Below are positions 1 through 9,249 of a stretch of DNA of 64,000 bases, one piece after another. The notes beneath the pieces were generated by a model. That model was given only the letters and a program-made list of their open reading frames with translations, did not search any database and was not told where the DNA came from. The position numbers and the translations under genes are program-made. How positions within the stretch are numbered: position 1 is the stretch's first letter; every line of letters starts with the position of its first letter. The stretch is from Peteryoungia aggregata LMG 23059 (GTDB lineage: Bacteria; Pseudomonadota; Alphaproteobacteria; Rhizobiales; Rhizobiaceae): assembly GCF_030814435.1 (NCBI RefSeq), contig NZ_JAUSUW010000012.1, positions 61,517 to 125,516 on the forward strand. The letters are read 5' to 3'.

Positions 1-1
1 C

Positions 2-1012
2 GACGCCGAGGCGATGGTGCGGGAGCGGGTCGAACAGGCAGCCCTTGGCCTGCCCTACAGCTTCGAACGCGAACGCAAGAGCGGCAAGGTGCTGGCGGTC
101 CGCTCCGAGCCGCTGTCGAACGGCGGCTATGTGCTGAGTTATACAGATATCACGCTGCGCAAGCGGGCAGAAAAGGAGCTTATCCGCAACCGCGACGAGC
201 TGGAAAAGACCGTACGCCACCGTACAGCAGAGATCGCAGCCCAGGCGGCGGCGCTTGAAGAGGCGCTGCAGCAGGAAAAGAACATCAACGCCATGCAGCG
301 GCAGTTCGTGGCGATGACCAGCCACGAGTTCCGCACACCGCTCGCCATCATCGATGGGGCGGCCCAGCGCATCCAGCGCAAAAAGGGAGAAATGGAAACG
401 CGCTTTCTTTCCGACAAAACACAGCAGATCCGTTCGGCCGTGGCGCGCATGGTGGAACTGATGGAGAGCTTCCTGTCGGCCGGGCGGATCGACACCGGCA
501 AGATCGAGCTTTCGCTGGTGGATTGCGCCGTCAACAAGCTGATCGAGCAGGCCATCAAACGGCAGAAGCTATCCTCCCAGCATCACCGTTTCGATGCCGA
601 AATCGAGGCGTTGCCGCCGGTCATCCGCTGTGACGCGCTGGCGATATCGCAGGTGCTGACCAACCTTTTGTCCAACGCGGTCAAATATGCACCGCGCGCG
701 CCTGACATCACCATTCGCGGTTGGGAGGAGGATGGTTTCGTCTTCCTCTCCGTCAAGGACGAAGGCGTCGGCATCGACGCTGAGGACGTGCCGAAGCTCT
801 TCCAGCCCTATTTCCGCGCCCGCACCTCAACCGGCATCGCCGGCACGGGGATCGGCCTGTCGCTCGTCAAGCAGATCGTCACCCTGCACGATGGGGACAT
901 CTTCGTCGAAAGCGAACGCGGCAAGGGCACCTGCTTTACACTCGTGCTGCCGGTCCAGGGACCGGCGGCGCGCGAGACAACCGACATGGCGCCGGAAGTC
1001 AGCGCCGCTTGA
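2..1012 (+). CDS. Sensor histidine kinase, 5' end outside window
   Basis: C-terminal part of a two-component sensor kinase; the reading frame is open from base 2, so the true start lies upstream. The visible protein has the end of a PAS domain (the SYTDIT segment), a coiled-coil linker, a HisKA domain with the phosphorylated His in SHEFRTPL, and a HATPase domain with an N box (LLSNAVKYA), G1 (DEGVGI) and G2 (GTGIGLSLVKQ). All catalytic boxes are intact. A response regulator follows 26 bp downstream on the same strand, so the two probably form one phosphorelay. The stimulus cannot be inferred because the sensor region is missing. Confidence 0.93.
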   Translation, partial: DAEAMVRERVEQAALGLPYSFERERKSGKVLAVRSEPLSNGGYVLSYTDITLRKRAEKELIRNRDELEKTVRHRTAEIAAQAAALEEALQQEKNINAMQRQFVAMTSHEFRTPLAIIDGAAQRIQRKKGEMETRFLSDKTQQIRSAVARMVELMESFLSAGRIDTGKIELSLVDCAVNKLIEQAIKRQKLSSQHHRFDAEIEALPPVIRCDALAISQVLTNLLSNAVKYAPRAPDITIRGWEEDGFVFLSVKDEGVGIDAEDVPKLFQPYFRARTSTGIAGTGIGLSLVKQIVTLHDGDIFVESERGKGTCFTLVLPVQGPAARETTDMAPEVSAA

Positions 1013-1038
1013 ACCATTGGCCAGAAAAGGAGAATTCC

Positions 1039-1440
1039 ATGATCACCGTGCTTTGCGTCGAAGACGAAAGAGACGTCCGGGAACTGATCGTTGAGGAACT
1101 GGAGGATGCCGGAATTCGCGTGCTGCAGGCCGAAAACGGCAAAGAGGGCCTCGACAAGATCCTGTCCCATAGGCCCGACATCGTGATCTCCGACATCACC
1201 ATGCCGGAGATGGACGGGATCGCGATGCTCGGCGAGTTGCAGATCAACCATCCGCAATTCGCCAACATGCCCTTCCTCTTCCTCACGGCGCTCGCCGACC
1301 GGGAAAAGATGATCGAGGGACTGGGCGCCGGTGCCGAGAGCTATCTGACCAAGCCGATCGACTTCGACGTGCTGATGGCGAAAATCCACGGACTTGTGGT
1401 CAGGATCGAGAACCGGGTGGCGGCGGGGCTGGAATTTTAG
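1039..1440 (+). CDS. Single-domain response regulator (CheY-like)
   Basis: A 133-residue stand-alone receiver domain. The acidic pair is in VEDE, the predicted phospho-acceptor is Asp52 in ISDITMPEMDG, and the conserved Thr (LTAL) and Lys (TKPID) are present. There is no output domain, so it probably signals by protein-protein contact or passes phosphate on. The start is ATG 1039 because AAGGAG lies at 1027-1032; an upstream in-frame TTG at 1009 lacks a ribosome site. It is the likely partner of the kinase just upstream. Confidence 0.93.
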   Translation: MITVLCVEDERDVRELIVEELEDAGIRVLQAENGKEGLDKILSHRPDIVISDITMPEMDGIAMLGELQINHPQFANMPFLFLTALADREKMIEGLGAGAESYLTKPIDFDVLMAKIHGLVVRIENRVAAGLEF

Positions 1441-1492
1441 GGCGACAACTTTCGGCGCGCATCAACCATCGGACAATGCGCGCCCGTGTGCG

Positions 1493-1882
1493 TCACTTTT
1501 CGTTATAGACGGTGCAGAACAGCCGCAATCCCGACTTGGCGCGCCTGAATACGGTATAGGAGGCCAGCTCGAAGCCTCGGCCTGCCCAGTATTTCTTGTT
1601 TTCTTCAAGGTTGTTCCAGCCGTCAATGCGCCAGTCGATGTTCTGGCTGTTCGGCTTGTAATGCAACCGTACCAGGGCACTTTCGACGCCCAGCCCACGC
1701 TCGCCGCTATCCTTGCATTCCATCTTGGTAACGATCATGCCGTTAGCGCCGAGCTTGTCAGCGTATTTGAAAACGACCTTGCCCGACATCCAATCGGATG
1801 TTTCGGCGCGCACCAAGCCAGCAGCCGATGCCAGCGAGATTGAAAGTGTCGCGAGAAACACAAGAGAACGAGCAGTATTCAT
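1493..1882 (-). CDS. Hypothetical secreted protein
   Basis: 129 residues with a clear N-terminal signal peptide (hydrophobic core then a small-residue cleavage region near AGLVRAE), so probably periplasmic. It carries two Cys (MECKD and LFCTV) that could form a disulfide. I do not recognise a domain. The start is ATG 1882, with a GGGG stretch about 7 nt upstream; a TTG directly before it is less likely. It lies downstream of glyQ on the same strand but is separated by hairpins, so co-transcription is uncertain. Confidence 0.75.
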   Translation of the reverse strand: MNTARSLVFLATLSISLASAAGLVRAETSDWMSGKVVFKYADKLGANGMIVTKMECKDSGERGLGVESALVRLHYKPNSQNIDWRIDGWNNLEENKKYWAGRGFELASYTVFRRAKSGLRLFCTVYNEK

Positions 1883-1941
1883 CAAGACCCCTTTCCATGA
1901 ATCGAGGGGATTCTAACCAAGATCACCTTCAATTCAAGGTT

Positions 1942-1977
1942 GCTTCAAATCGACACTTGAAGCGGGGCCGAAGCCCC
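1942..1977 (-). other. Two adjacent hairpins after glyQ
   Basis: Reading the minus strand after the glyQ stop there is a GC hairpin (GGGGC, TTCG loop, GCCCC; 1964-1977) and then an inverted repeat GCTTCAA/TTGAAGC (arms 1942-1948 and 1957-1963). No clear U-tract follows, so it may be a factor-dependent end or an mRNA 3' stabiliser rather than a classic terminator. Confidence 0.4.
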
Positions 1978-1987
1978 CTCTGGGCAC

Positions 1988-2950
1988 TTACGCCGCCCGG
2001 CCGAAATTGGCCCCACCGGCATCGGTCAGCAGAAACGCCTCGCCGCAGCTTTTTGCCAGCGCCCGGACGCGGCCGATATAGGCCTGGCGCTCGGTGACCG
2101 AGATGACGCCACGGGCGTCGAGCAGGTTGAAGATGTGGCTGGCCTTGATGCACTGGTCATAGGCCGGGAAGACGCATTTATGCAGACGCTGGTTTTCCGA
2201 GTCCGAGGGCGCGCCGGCGGCGAGCAGGGCCTGGCATTCCTTCTCGGCATCGATGAAGTGGCGATGCAGCATCTCGGTGTTGGCGAATTCGAAATTGTGG
2301 CGGGAATATTCCTGCTCGGCCTGCAGGAAGACGTCGCCATAGGAGATCTTCTCCTCGCCTTCGCGACCGTTGTAATTGATATCGTAGATGCTATCGACGC
2401 CCTGGACATACATGGCGAGGCGCTCGAGACCATAGGTCAGTTCGCCCGCGACCGGCGAGCAATCGATGCCGCAGACGGCCTGGAAGTAGGTGAACTGCGA
2501 GACTTCCATACCGTCGCACCAGCATTCCCAGCCGAGACCCCAGGCTCCCAGCGTCGGGCTTTCCCAGTCGTCCTCGACAAAGCGGATGTCATGCAGCAGC
2601 GGATCAAGGCCGATCGCCTTCAGCGAGCCGAGATAGAGCTCCTGCAGGTTGGACGGGTTGGGCTTCAGGATGACCTGGTACTGGTAGTAGTGCTGCAGCC
2701 GGTTGGGGTTCTCGCCATAGCGTCCATCAGACGGGCGGCGGGATGGCTGAACATAGGCGGCACGCCAGGGCTTGGGGCCGAGTGCCCGAAGCGTGGTCGC
2801 CGGATGGAAGGTGCCGGCGCCGACTTCCATGTCATAGGGCTGAAGGACCGCACAGCCCTTGTCGGCCCAATAGGCGTGCAGCGTCAGGATCAGCGCCTGA
2901 AAGGAACGCTTGGGGTCCATGTGGGGGGCGAGCGGAGCGGTCATGGTCAT
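1988..2950 (-). CDS. glyQ: Glycine--tRNA ligase, alpha subunit
   Basis: Class II glycyl-tRNA synthetase alpha chain of the bacterial alpha2-beta2 type, which charges tRNA-Gly in the cytoplasm. Hallmark blocks are very well conserved: [21 protein letters not shown], the [17 protein letters not shown] segment and [16 protein letters not shown]. From ATG 2950 the protein is 320 residues, close to the usual 300-320; the longer frame begins with GTG at 2989 and adds an unconserved segment. The beta subunit gene glyS, which often lies close by, is not in the window. Confidence 0.97.
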   Translation of the reverse strand: MTMTAPLAPHMDPKRSFQALILTLHAYWADKGCAVLQPYDMEVGAGTFHPATTLRALGPKPWRAAYVQPSRRPSDGRYGENPNRLQHYYQYQVILKPNPSNLQELYLGSLKAIGLDPLLHDIRFVEDDWESPTLGAWGLGWECWCDGMEVSQFTYFQAVCGIDCSPVAGELTYGLERLAMYVQGVDSIYDINYNGREGEEKISYGDVFLQAEQEYSRHNFEFANTEMLHRHFIDAEKECQALLAAGAPSDSENQRLHKCVFPAYDQCIKASHIFNLLDARGVISVTERQAYIGRVRALAKSCGEAFLLTDAGGANFGRAA

Positions 2951-3039
2951 CTTCGGGATCAGGTTGCGTTCGTTGCGGACGAGTGCCACGCTCAGGCCGT
3001 CGGGTCAATCGGTTATGCCGCGATTGAGGTATAGAACAA

Positions 3040-3234
3040 TCAGTCATCATCCTCGCGACGGGGGCGGTATTCGCCTGTTTCCGGATCCTCGATCAGTGTT
3101 CCGATCGCCTGGTTCTCGCGCTCCTTTTCCTCGGCGCGCGACTTGGCCGCCAGTTTCTCCGCATCGGCAACGAAGCGGTTATAGAGCAGCCAGGCACCGC
3201 CCACCAGTATCGTCAGAAATATCAGCTGCGCCAT
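3040..3234 (-). CDS. Small single-span membrane protein
   Basis: 64 residues with one N-terminal transmembrane helix (about residues 4-20), followed by a charged, probably coiled cytoplasmic segment and an acidic end rich in Arg, Glu and Asp. The family is unnamed. It sits between the S49 peptidase gene and glyQ, all on the minus strand, so it may be co-transcribed with them. Confidence 0.75.
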   Translation of the reverse strand: MAQLIFLTILVGGAWLLYNRFVADAEKLAAKSRAEEKERENQAIGTLIEDPETGEYRPRREDDD

Positions 3235-3270
3235 GTCCCCTCGCCCGTCAGCCGTCGTCCTTTGCTTCGA

Positions 3271-4134
3271 TCAGAGACCGTAGCGGCCCCATAGTGCCTT
3301 CTCTTCAAGCGTCTCGGCAAGACCGGCAACGGCCTGTGCGGCGATCTGGTCGACAGGACCGAAGGCGCCGATACCAGGGGCACGGCGGCCAAAGAGGCCT
3401 TTCTGGGCACCGACCAGCTCGAGGCGGGCATCCTTGCCGTAGCGCGTCCTGATCTCCTCGCGCATGCCGCCCAGGCGGTCGACAAGTCCAAGTTCGAGGC
3501 CCTTGCGGCCGGTCCAGAACAGACCGGAAAACAGGGCGGGATCATCCGCCAGCTGCGTGCCGCGACGGGCCTTCACCATGTCGATGAATATCTCGTGGAT
3601 CTCCGCCTGCAGGGTCTTGAGGTATTCGATGTCGCTCTCCTTTTCCGGCTGGAAAGGATCGAGGATCACTTTGTTCTCGCCTGACGTGTAGACGCGGCGC
3701 TCGACGCCGATCTTCTTAAGCAGTTCGGGGAAGCCGAAGCCACCGGAGACCACACCGATCGAGCCGACGATGGAGGTCGCGTCGGCGATAATCTCGTCTC
3801 CTGCAATGGCGATCATGTAACCGCCGGAGGCTGCGACATCCTCGATGAAGACCAGTACGCGCTTGTTCTTCTCTTCGGCGAGTGCGCGAATGCGGTCGTA
3901 GATCATGCGCGACTGGACGGGCGAACCGCCCGGCGAATTGATCGAGAGCGCCACGGCGGGGCTCTCCTTCATCGAGAAGGCCTTTTCCAGCTGGCCGGCA
4001 ATCGAGGCGAGGTTCAGTGCAGGGCGAAAGCGCGAACCGCCACTCATGATCGGCCCGTGCAGCCTGACGACCGGAATGACGACGCCCTTCTTCTGGAAGC
4101 GCTTGGGAACCAGCCGTTTCAGAAAGTCTGCCAT
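3271..4134 (-). CDS. S49 family serine peptidase (SppA/SohB-like)
   Basis: A 287-residue Ser/Lys-dyad peptidase related to signal peptide peptidase SppA. The predicted nucleophile is Ser103 in AASGGY and the general base is Lys155 in SGENK; their 52-residue spacing matches the single-domain SppA enzymes. The SINSPGG oxyanion-region block is present near residue 65. Unlike classic SppA there is no strong N-terminal membrane anchor, which is common in the short rhizobial form. Role inferred: removal of leftover signal peptides or membrane protein quality control. Confidence 0.9.
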   Translation of the reverse strand: MADFLKRLVPKRFQKKGVVIPVVRLHGPIMSGGSRFRPALNLASIAGQLEKAFSMKESPAVALSINSPGGSPVQSRMIYDRIRALAEEKNKRVLVFIEDVAASGGYMIAIAGDEIIADATSIVGSIGVVSGGFGFPELLKKIGVERRVYTSGENKVILDPFQPEKESDIEYLKTLQAEIHEIFIDMVKARRGTQLADDPALFSGLFWTGRKGLELGLVDRLGGMREEIRTRYGKDARLELVGAQKGLFGRRAPGIGAFGPVDQIAAQAVAGLAETLEEKALWGRYGL

Positions 4135-4227
4135 GGTCGCGTTTCAACTCCTCACGATCTCAACTCTGACCGGAGATGTAAGGAGCCGCGGACCGAACAC
4201 AATGGTGCGGGCGAAAAATCAGCCTTT

Positions 4228-5034
4228 TCAACGAAGCCGTGAATAGCCGGCGCGACCATTGTTCAAATCATCGACCACCGGGGCAAAGGCATGGCTGTCG
4301 GCACGATCATGCATCAGCAGCGGCGCGCGCATCTGCAGACGGGCGCGCGATCCCTTGATCGCCGTGACGAGGATGCGGGTCGCGTTTTCCCCTTCGCGCG
4401 GATGTATGGCGGTGATCTCGACACCGCCGAAGCGCCTGCCGCAGGCCGCGATGATCTCGGCGATCGACTGGGGGCGTGCGATCAGCGAGAGTTGGCCACC
4501 CGGCATCGCAATCGCGCCGGCGGTGCGGATCCAGCTTTCGAAGAGGTTTTCGGTCATCGCATGGGCCTCGGCCTTCAGGGTATCCGGCGTCTTGCGATCG
4601 CCAGGGTCGTTGAAGGGCGGGTTCATGATGACGTGGTGGAAGCTGTTATCGACAAGTCCGACTGCGAGGCGTGCCCGGCCGGTCAGCGTGACATCGGCCT
4701 CTATGACCTCGGCCCGCGTCGCAAGCTCGGCGTTTTCGGGCAGAGCCAGGCTCTTGCGGGCGAAACCGGCCATGTCGGCGGAGCGTTCGACAAGCACGAC
4801 CGAGGCCTTCGGCAGACGGGCCGCCACGGCGAGCCCCGCTGCCCCTGCACCCGCTCCGAGATCGGCGATCCTGATCGGCCGATCATCATCCACCAGGCAG
4901 GCGAGCATCATGGCATCCATGCCGGCACGGTGGCCGCGCCCGACGGGCTGGACGAGATGGAAACGGCCGCGATGAAAGGCGTCGATCGTCTCGGACACGG
5001 ACTTGTCGAAGATAGGGTCTACGCTTGCCGCCAT
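4228..5034 (-). CDS. SAM-dependent methyltransferase, TrmN6-like
   Basis: 268 residues with a Rossmann-fold methyltransferase core: motif I ADLGAGAGAAGLA and the catalytic NPPF motif (MNPPFND) typical of N6-adenine methyltransferases. Overall resemblance is to tRNA1(Val) adenine-37 N6-methyltransferase. I chose ATG 5034 because the upstream extension is unconserved and overlaps the DUF2007 gene. The spacing to that gene is only 7 bp, so the two are probably one operon. Substrate is inferred. Confidence 0.85.
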   Translation of the reverse strand: MAASVDPIFDKSVSETIDAFHRGRFHLVQPVGRGHRAGMDAMMLACLVDDDRPIRIADLGAGAGAAGLAVAARLPKASVVLVERSADMAGFARKSLALPENAELATRAEVIEADVTLTGRARLAVGLVDNSFHHVIMNPPFNDPGDRKTPDTLKAEAHAMTENLFESWIRTAGAIAMPGGQLSLIARPQSIAEIIAACGRRFGGVEITAIHPREGENATRILVTAIKGSRARLQMRAPLLMHDRADSHAFAPVVDDLNNGRAGYSRLR

Positions 5035-5041
5035 GGCGCTC

Positions 5042-5272
5042 TCACATCTCGCGGTCGCGCAGTTCTGCCCCGAGGCCGGCATCGGTGAGAATGCGGCGGG
5101 CCTGGTCGACGCAATCGGAATCGACCAGCAGGCGACGCTGCAACATGCCAAGCGAACCTTCGAGTATGCTCATCGACTGGTCGGCGATCATCGAGGCGAT
5201 GCCGGCGTCCCGCATCAGGCTCTCGGCGAAGGAAAGCAGGACGACGTCGTTGCTGCGGATGATCTCATGCAT
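5042..5272 (-). CDS. DUF2007 family protein
   Basis: 76 residues matching the small DUF2007 family, with the characteristic EIIRSNDVVLLSFAESLM opening and a later LVDSDCVDQAR block. The family is thought to have a ferredoxin-like fold; its function is not established. It lies directly upstream of the methyltransferase gene and is divergent from the polyprenyl synthase gene, so 5273-5398 must hold promoters for both directions. Confidence 0.85.
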   Translation of the reverse strand: MHEIIRSNDVVLLSFAESLMRDAGIASMIADQSMSILEGSLGMLQRRLLVDSDCVDQARRILTDAGLGAELRDREM

Positions 5273-5398
5273 CGATTTCGGAACTCACTGTTAACAGGTA
5301 AAACCGTGTTCCAGCCCCCGACAGAGGCAATTCGCCCCTTGCCGTGGCCTTCCGGCCTTTTTATGGTCGGCAACCAAACTGAACAGGAGTCCGGTGCG

Positions 5399-6415
5399 TT
5401 GGGCGTAGTCATACCGCTTGAGGAAAGCAAAAACAAACAGGCATCCGTCAAGCCTCTGGTGGACCTGACGAAAAGCGGCATGGAGCGCGTCAATCAGCTG
5501 ATCCTGTCGAAGGCCGGCTCCGACGTGCAGATGATCCCCGAGGTCGCCAACCACCTGATCTCGTCCGGCGGCAAGCGCTTGCGGCCGATGCTGACGCTGG
5601 CGACGGCTTCGATGTTCGGCTACGAGGGTGAGCATCACATCAAGCTCGCGACTTCGGTCGAATTCATGCATACGGCGACGCTGCTTCACGACGACGTCGT
5701 GGACGAAAGCGACCTGCGCCGCGGCAAGTCCACTGCGCGCACCATCTGGGGCAACCAGGCGAGCGTGCTCGTCGGCGACTTCCTGCTTGGCCAGGCATTT
5801 CGCATGATGGTCGAGGTCGGGTCGCTCGATGCACTCGACGTGCTCTCGACGGCAGCCTGCGTGATCGCCGAGGGTGAGGTGCTGCAGCTTTCCGTCGCCA
5901 AGAACATGGAGACGACGGAAGACGACTATCTCGCCGTCATCCGCGCCAAGACGGCAGCGCTCTTTGCAGCTGCCGCCGAAGTCGGTCCGATCGTTGCCGG
6001 TACTGATCGCGCAACGCGCAGCGCGATGAAATCCTATGGCATGAATCTCGGCCTCGCCTTCCAGCTGGTCGATGACGTGCTCGACTATGGCGGCAAGGCA
6101 GCCGAGACCGGCAAGAATGTCGGCGACGATTTCCGCGAAGGCAAGATCACGCTTCCGGTCATCCTCTCCTATCGACGGGGCACGACGGCGGAACGGGAAT
6201 TCTGGAAGGAATCGATCGAAGGCGGGCAGAACGACGATTTCAGGCTCGAAAAGGCGCTCGGCCTAATCGGCAAATATGGCGCATTGTCGGAAACGATCCA
6301 GCGAGCGCAACATTATGGCACGATCGCAAGGGATGCACTCGCGCCCCTGCCGGAAACGCCATGGAAGAGTGCGCTAAACGACGTGATCGATTTCTGCATT
6401 TCCCGCGTGAATTGA
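5399..6415 (+). CDS. ddsA: Decaprenyl (polyprenyl) diphosphate synthase
   Basis: Trans-prenyltransferase that builds the isoprenoid side chain of ubiquinone. Both Asp-rich motifs are present: the first in LLHDDVVDESDLRRG and the second in LVDDVLDYGG. The sequence closely matches the Agrobacterium enzyme that makes the C50 chain of Q10, though chain length cannot be proved here. The start is TTG 5399: AGGAG at 5385-5389 gives 9-nt spacing and the product begins with the conserved GVVIPLEE segment, 338 residues. An upstream ATG at 5363 is the alternative. Confidence 0.93.
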   Translation: MGVVIPLEESKNKQASVKPLVDLTKSGMERVNQLILSKAGSDVQMIPEVANHLISSGGKRLRPMLTLATASMFGYEGEHHIKLATSVEFMHTATLLHDDVVDESDLRRGKSTARTIWGNQASVLVGDFLLGQAFRMMVEVGSLDALDVLSTAACVIAEGEVLQLSVAKNMETTEDDYLAVIRAKTAALFAAAAEVGPIVAGTDRATRSAMKSYGMNLGLAFQLVDDVLDYGGKAAETGKNVGDDFREGKITLPVILSYRRGTTAEREFWKESIEGGQNDDFRLEKALGLIGKYGALSETIQRAQHYGTIARDALAPLPETPWKSALNDVIDFCISRVN

Positions 6416-6535
6416 CGCAGAGACCGCGATCGCCTTGCGGGGCTGCTTCAAAAAAGCCATTCTGTCCGTGAATCATCGGGTATCGTCCCTGCGCGGGCGA
6501 AACGCGCTCGTTCTCGGTTGTTGAAAGGCTCTTTC

Positions 6536-8347
6536 ATGCGGCAAAGCTCCGCCCTTCGCTATCTCGCCGGCACCGCGCTCGCGCTGCTTCTGAGCGTCTC
6601 GCAGGCACCGATTGCTGCGGCGGCATCGCCCGTGCAGACGGAAGAAGCGGAGAATTTCGATATCGGCAGTGTCGATTCCTTTGCCGGCGCCTTTCTGGCA
6701 GCCCGGACAGCGGAAACCGATCGCGACTATTCCAATGCCGTGAAGCTCTACAAGAAGGCGCTGGAATTCACGCCTGATGAGCTGGAATTGCAGCAGCGCC
6801 TGATGATCGCGCTATTCATGAACGGCGAGTTCGACGAAGGTGCGGAACTGGCCAAGGTTCTGGAGAAGGACCCCGCAGTGGAGCGGGTGACCTCTGTGGC
6901 CCTCGGTTTTCGCGCGATCCGCGACGGTGACTATTCCGAGGCTCTGGATCACTTCAAGTATCAAGGGCCGAACGATCTCGACCGGCTGATGAACCAGTTG
7001 CTGATTGCCTGGACCAAGGTCGGCGATGGCAATGGCAAGGATGCGCTCAAGCTCGTTGAAGATCTCGAAGGCCCGAGCTGGTATGGCATCTTCCGCAACT
7101 ACAATGTCGGTGTCATGGCCGCGATGACCGGAGATATCGACGCAGCACGCAGGGCCCTGACCGAGACGGTGACCGACCGCAACGGCGGCGCGACCGCACC
7201 CGACACCTTTGCGCGCGCCGTCATTGCGCTTGCGACACTGGAGGCCAAGGCGGGCAACAAGCAGAAGGCGCTCGACGCGCTTGCGGCCGGCGACGAGCTG
7301 ATTACCAATTTCGCCCCGTTCAAGGCACTGCGCGACGAAATCGAGGCCGGTCGCCAGCCGAAGCCGGTCGTCACCTCGGCGGCTCAGGGGGCTGCGGGCG
7401 TGCTCTTCTCGATCGGTGGCGCGCTTAACCGCGAAGGCGCGGAAGACACCGTGATGCTGTATCTTCAGCTCTCGCATGCACTGGACAAGGAAGCGGCGGA
7501 TACGCTGATCCTGCTCGGTGGCATCGCCGAGAACGCCAAGCAGCCGGAAAAGGCGATCGCCTTCTATCGCCAGGTTCCGGAAACGTCGCCGATGCGGCGG
7601 ATTTCCGAGCTGCAGCTCGGTCTGACGCTGGCCGAAACCGGCAAGGTGAAGGAAGCACGCGAGCATCTGCAGGCGTTGATCGCCTCCGATCCCAAGGATA
7701 TCCGCAGCTACCTCGCCTATGGCAGCGTGCTGTCCGATGCCAAGGACTATGCGGCCATGGCTGACAATTACGACAAGGCAGTCGAGATCATCGGCCCCAA
7801 TCCTGCGCGCAATCACTGGTCGGTCTTCTTCCAGCGCGGCATTGCCTATGAACGCCTGAAAAAGTGGGACAAGGCCGAGCCAAACTTCCACAAGGCGCTG
7901 GAACTCAATCCCGATCAGCCGCAGGTTCTGAACTATCTCGGTTATTCCTGGGTCGACATGAACCGCAACCTCCAGGAAGGCTTGGAGATGATCAAGAAGG
8001 CCGTCGAGCTGCGGCCCGATGACGGCTACATCGTCGACTCGCTTGGCTGGGCCTATTATCGCCTCGGTCGCTTCGAAGAGGCGGTTGTCGAGCTGGAGCG
8101 GGCGGTCGAACTGCGCGCCGGCGATGCGACGATCAACGATCACCTGGGCGACGCCTATTGGCGCGTCGGCCGCAAGCTCGAAGCCAAGTATCAGTGGAAG
8201 CGGGCGCTGGCCTCCGAGCCGGAGGAAATTGAAGTTCCGAAGATCCAGGCGAAGATCAACAAGGGCCTGCCGCCGATCGAGGCCGATGCGGCCAAGGTGG
8301 AGACCACGCCGGTCGAAGAGCCCAAGAAAGACGATAAGAAGACCTAA
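6536..8347 (+). CDS. Exported tetratricopeptide-repeat protein
   Basis: 603 residues with an N-terminal signal peptide (hydrophobic segment then APIAAAASP) and many TPR units spread from about residue 40 to 570, for example the YSNAVKLYKKALEFTP and WDKAEPNFHKALELNPDQP repeats. Likely a periplasmic scaffold for protein complexes. The Lys/Glu-rich C-terminus is disordered. The start is ATG 6536 with AAAGG at 6524-6528; an in-frame TTG at 6518 is unlikely. It ends 5 bp before ispE, suggesting an operon TPR-ispE-moaB. Confidence 0.9.
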   Translation: MRQSSALRYLAGTALALLLSVSQAPIAAAASPVQTEEAENFDIGSVDSFAGAFLAARTAETDRDYSNAVKLYKKALEFTPDELELQQRLMIALFMNGEFDEGAELAKVLEKDPAVERVTSVALGFRAIRDGDYSEALDHFKYQGPNDLDRLMNQLLIAWTKVGDGNGKDALKLVEDLEGPSWYGIFRNYNVGVMAAMTGDIDAARRALTETVTDRNGGATAPDTFARAVIALATLEAKAGNKQKALDALAAGDELITNFAPFKALRDEIEAGRQPKPVVTSAAQGAAGVLFSIGGALNREGAEDTVMLYLQLSHALDKEAADTLILLGGIAENAKQPEKAIAFYRQVPETSPMRRISELQLGLTLAETGKVKEAREHLQALIASDPKDIRSYLAYGSVLSDAKDYAAMADNYDKAVEIIGPNPARNHWSVFFQRGIAYERLKKWDKAEPNFHKALELNPDQPQVLNYLGYSWVDMNRNLQEGLEMIKKAVELRPDDGYIVDSLGWAYYRLGRFEEAVVELERAVELRAGDATINDHLGDAYWRVGRKLEAKYQWKRALASEPEEIEVPKIQAKINKGLPPIEADAAKVETTPVEEPKKDDKKT

Positions 8348-8352
8348 TCCGC

Positions 8353-9249
8353 ATGACCCCTGTTGCAGAGCGCCGGCCGGAGCGGATCGTCGAGACGGCT
8401 CCGGCCAAGATCAACCTCGCTTTGCATGTGACGGGCCGGCGCGACGACGGCTATCACCTGCTCGACAGTCTCGTGACCTTTGCCGAAGACGGCGACGAAC
8501 TGGCCTTTGAAGCATCGGAGAGCGACAGCTTTCGTGTCGTGGGTCGCTTCGCCTTGGGACTTTCAGAGGACGACAATCTTGTTCTGAAGGCGCGCGACCT
8601 GTTGCGGGCCGCCCTTCATGACCATGGCCAGCCGCATGGCCCGGTTTCCATTCTCCTCGACAAGAGCCTGCCGATCGCATCCGGCATCGGCGGCGGTTCT
8701 GCCGATGCGGCGGCCACGCTGCGGGGTCTTTTGAGGCTTTGGAACGCGCATCTGCCGCCCGAGACCTTGCAACAGATCGCCCTGAAGCTGGGGGCGGATG
8801 TGCCGATGTGTCTTGCCTCGACGCCGCTGCGCGCACGTGGGATCGGTGAGGCTATCGAGGCAGTTGCCATGCCTGCCGTGCCGCTGGTGCTCGTCAATCC
8901 GCTGAAGCCGGTGTCAACGCCTGAAATCTTCCGCAGCCTTCAGCGGCGCGACAACGACCCGATCGGCGAGCTCGCGGTTGCGACCAATGTGTCGCAATGG
9001 ATGCAGTCGCTCTCCGCTCTGCGCAACGACCTGCAGCCGCCGGCAGAGACACTGGAGCCCGAGATCGCCGAGGCCTGCGATCTGCTTCGCCAGAGCCTTG
9101 CCGGATACGTGCGGATGTCCGGCTCCGGGGCCACCTGTTTCGGGCTCTACGATACCGAGGCGGCGGCGATGAAGGCAGCGCTTGCGCTATCGGTCTACCG
9201 GCCGAACTGGTATGTGCTGCTCACACGCACCGTTCCGGGAGACGCCTGA
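8353..9249 (+). CDS. ispE: 4-diphosphocytidyl-2-C-methyl-D-erythritol kinase
   Basis: GHMP-superfamily kinase of the non-mevalonate isoprenoid pathway; it phosphorylates the 2-hydroxyl of CDP-methylerythritol. 298 residues. It shows the N-terminal ETAPAKINLAL block with the conserved Lys, the glycine-rich ATP loop PIASGIGGGSADAAATL, and the C-terminal MSGSGATCFGL motif. The stop codon overlaps the moaB start (TGATG), implying translational coupling. With ddsA three genes upstream, isoprenoid functions cluster here. Confidence 0.97.
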   Translation: MTPVAERRPERIVETAPAKINLALHVTGRRDDGYHLLDSLVTFAEDGDELAFEASESDSFRVVGRFALGLSEDDNLVLKARDLLRAALHDHGQPHGPVSILLDKSLPIASGIGGGSADAAATLRGLLRLWNAHLPPETLQQIALKLGADVPMCLASTPLRARGIGEAIEAVAMPAVPLVLVNPLKPVSTPEIFRSLQRRDNDPIGELAVATNVSQWMQSLSALRNDLQPPAETLEPEIAEACDLLRQSLAGYVRMSGSGATCFGLYDTEAAAMKAALALSVYRPNWYVLLTRTVPGDA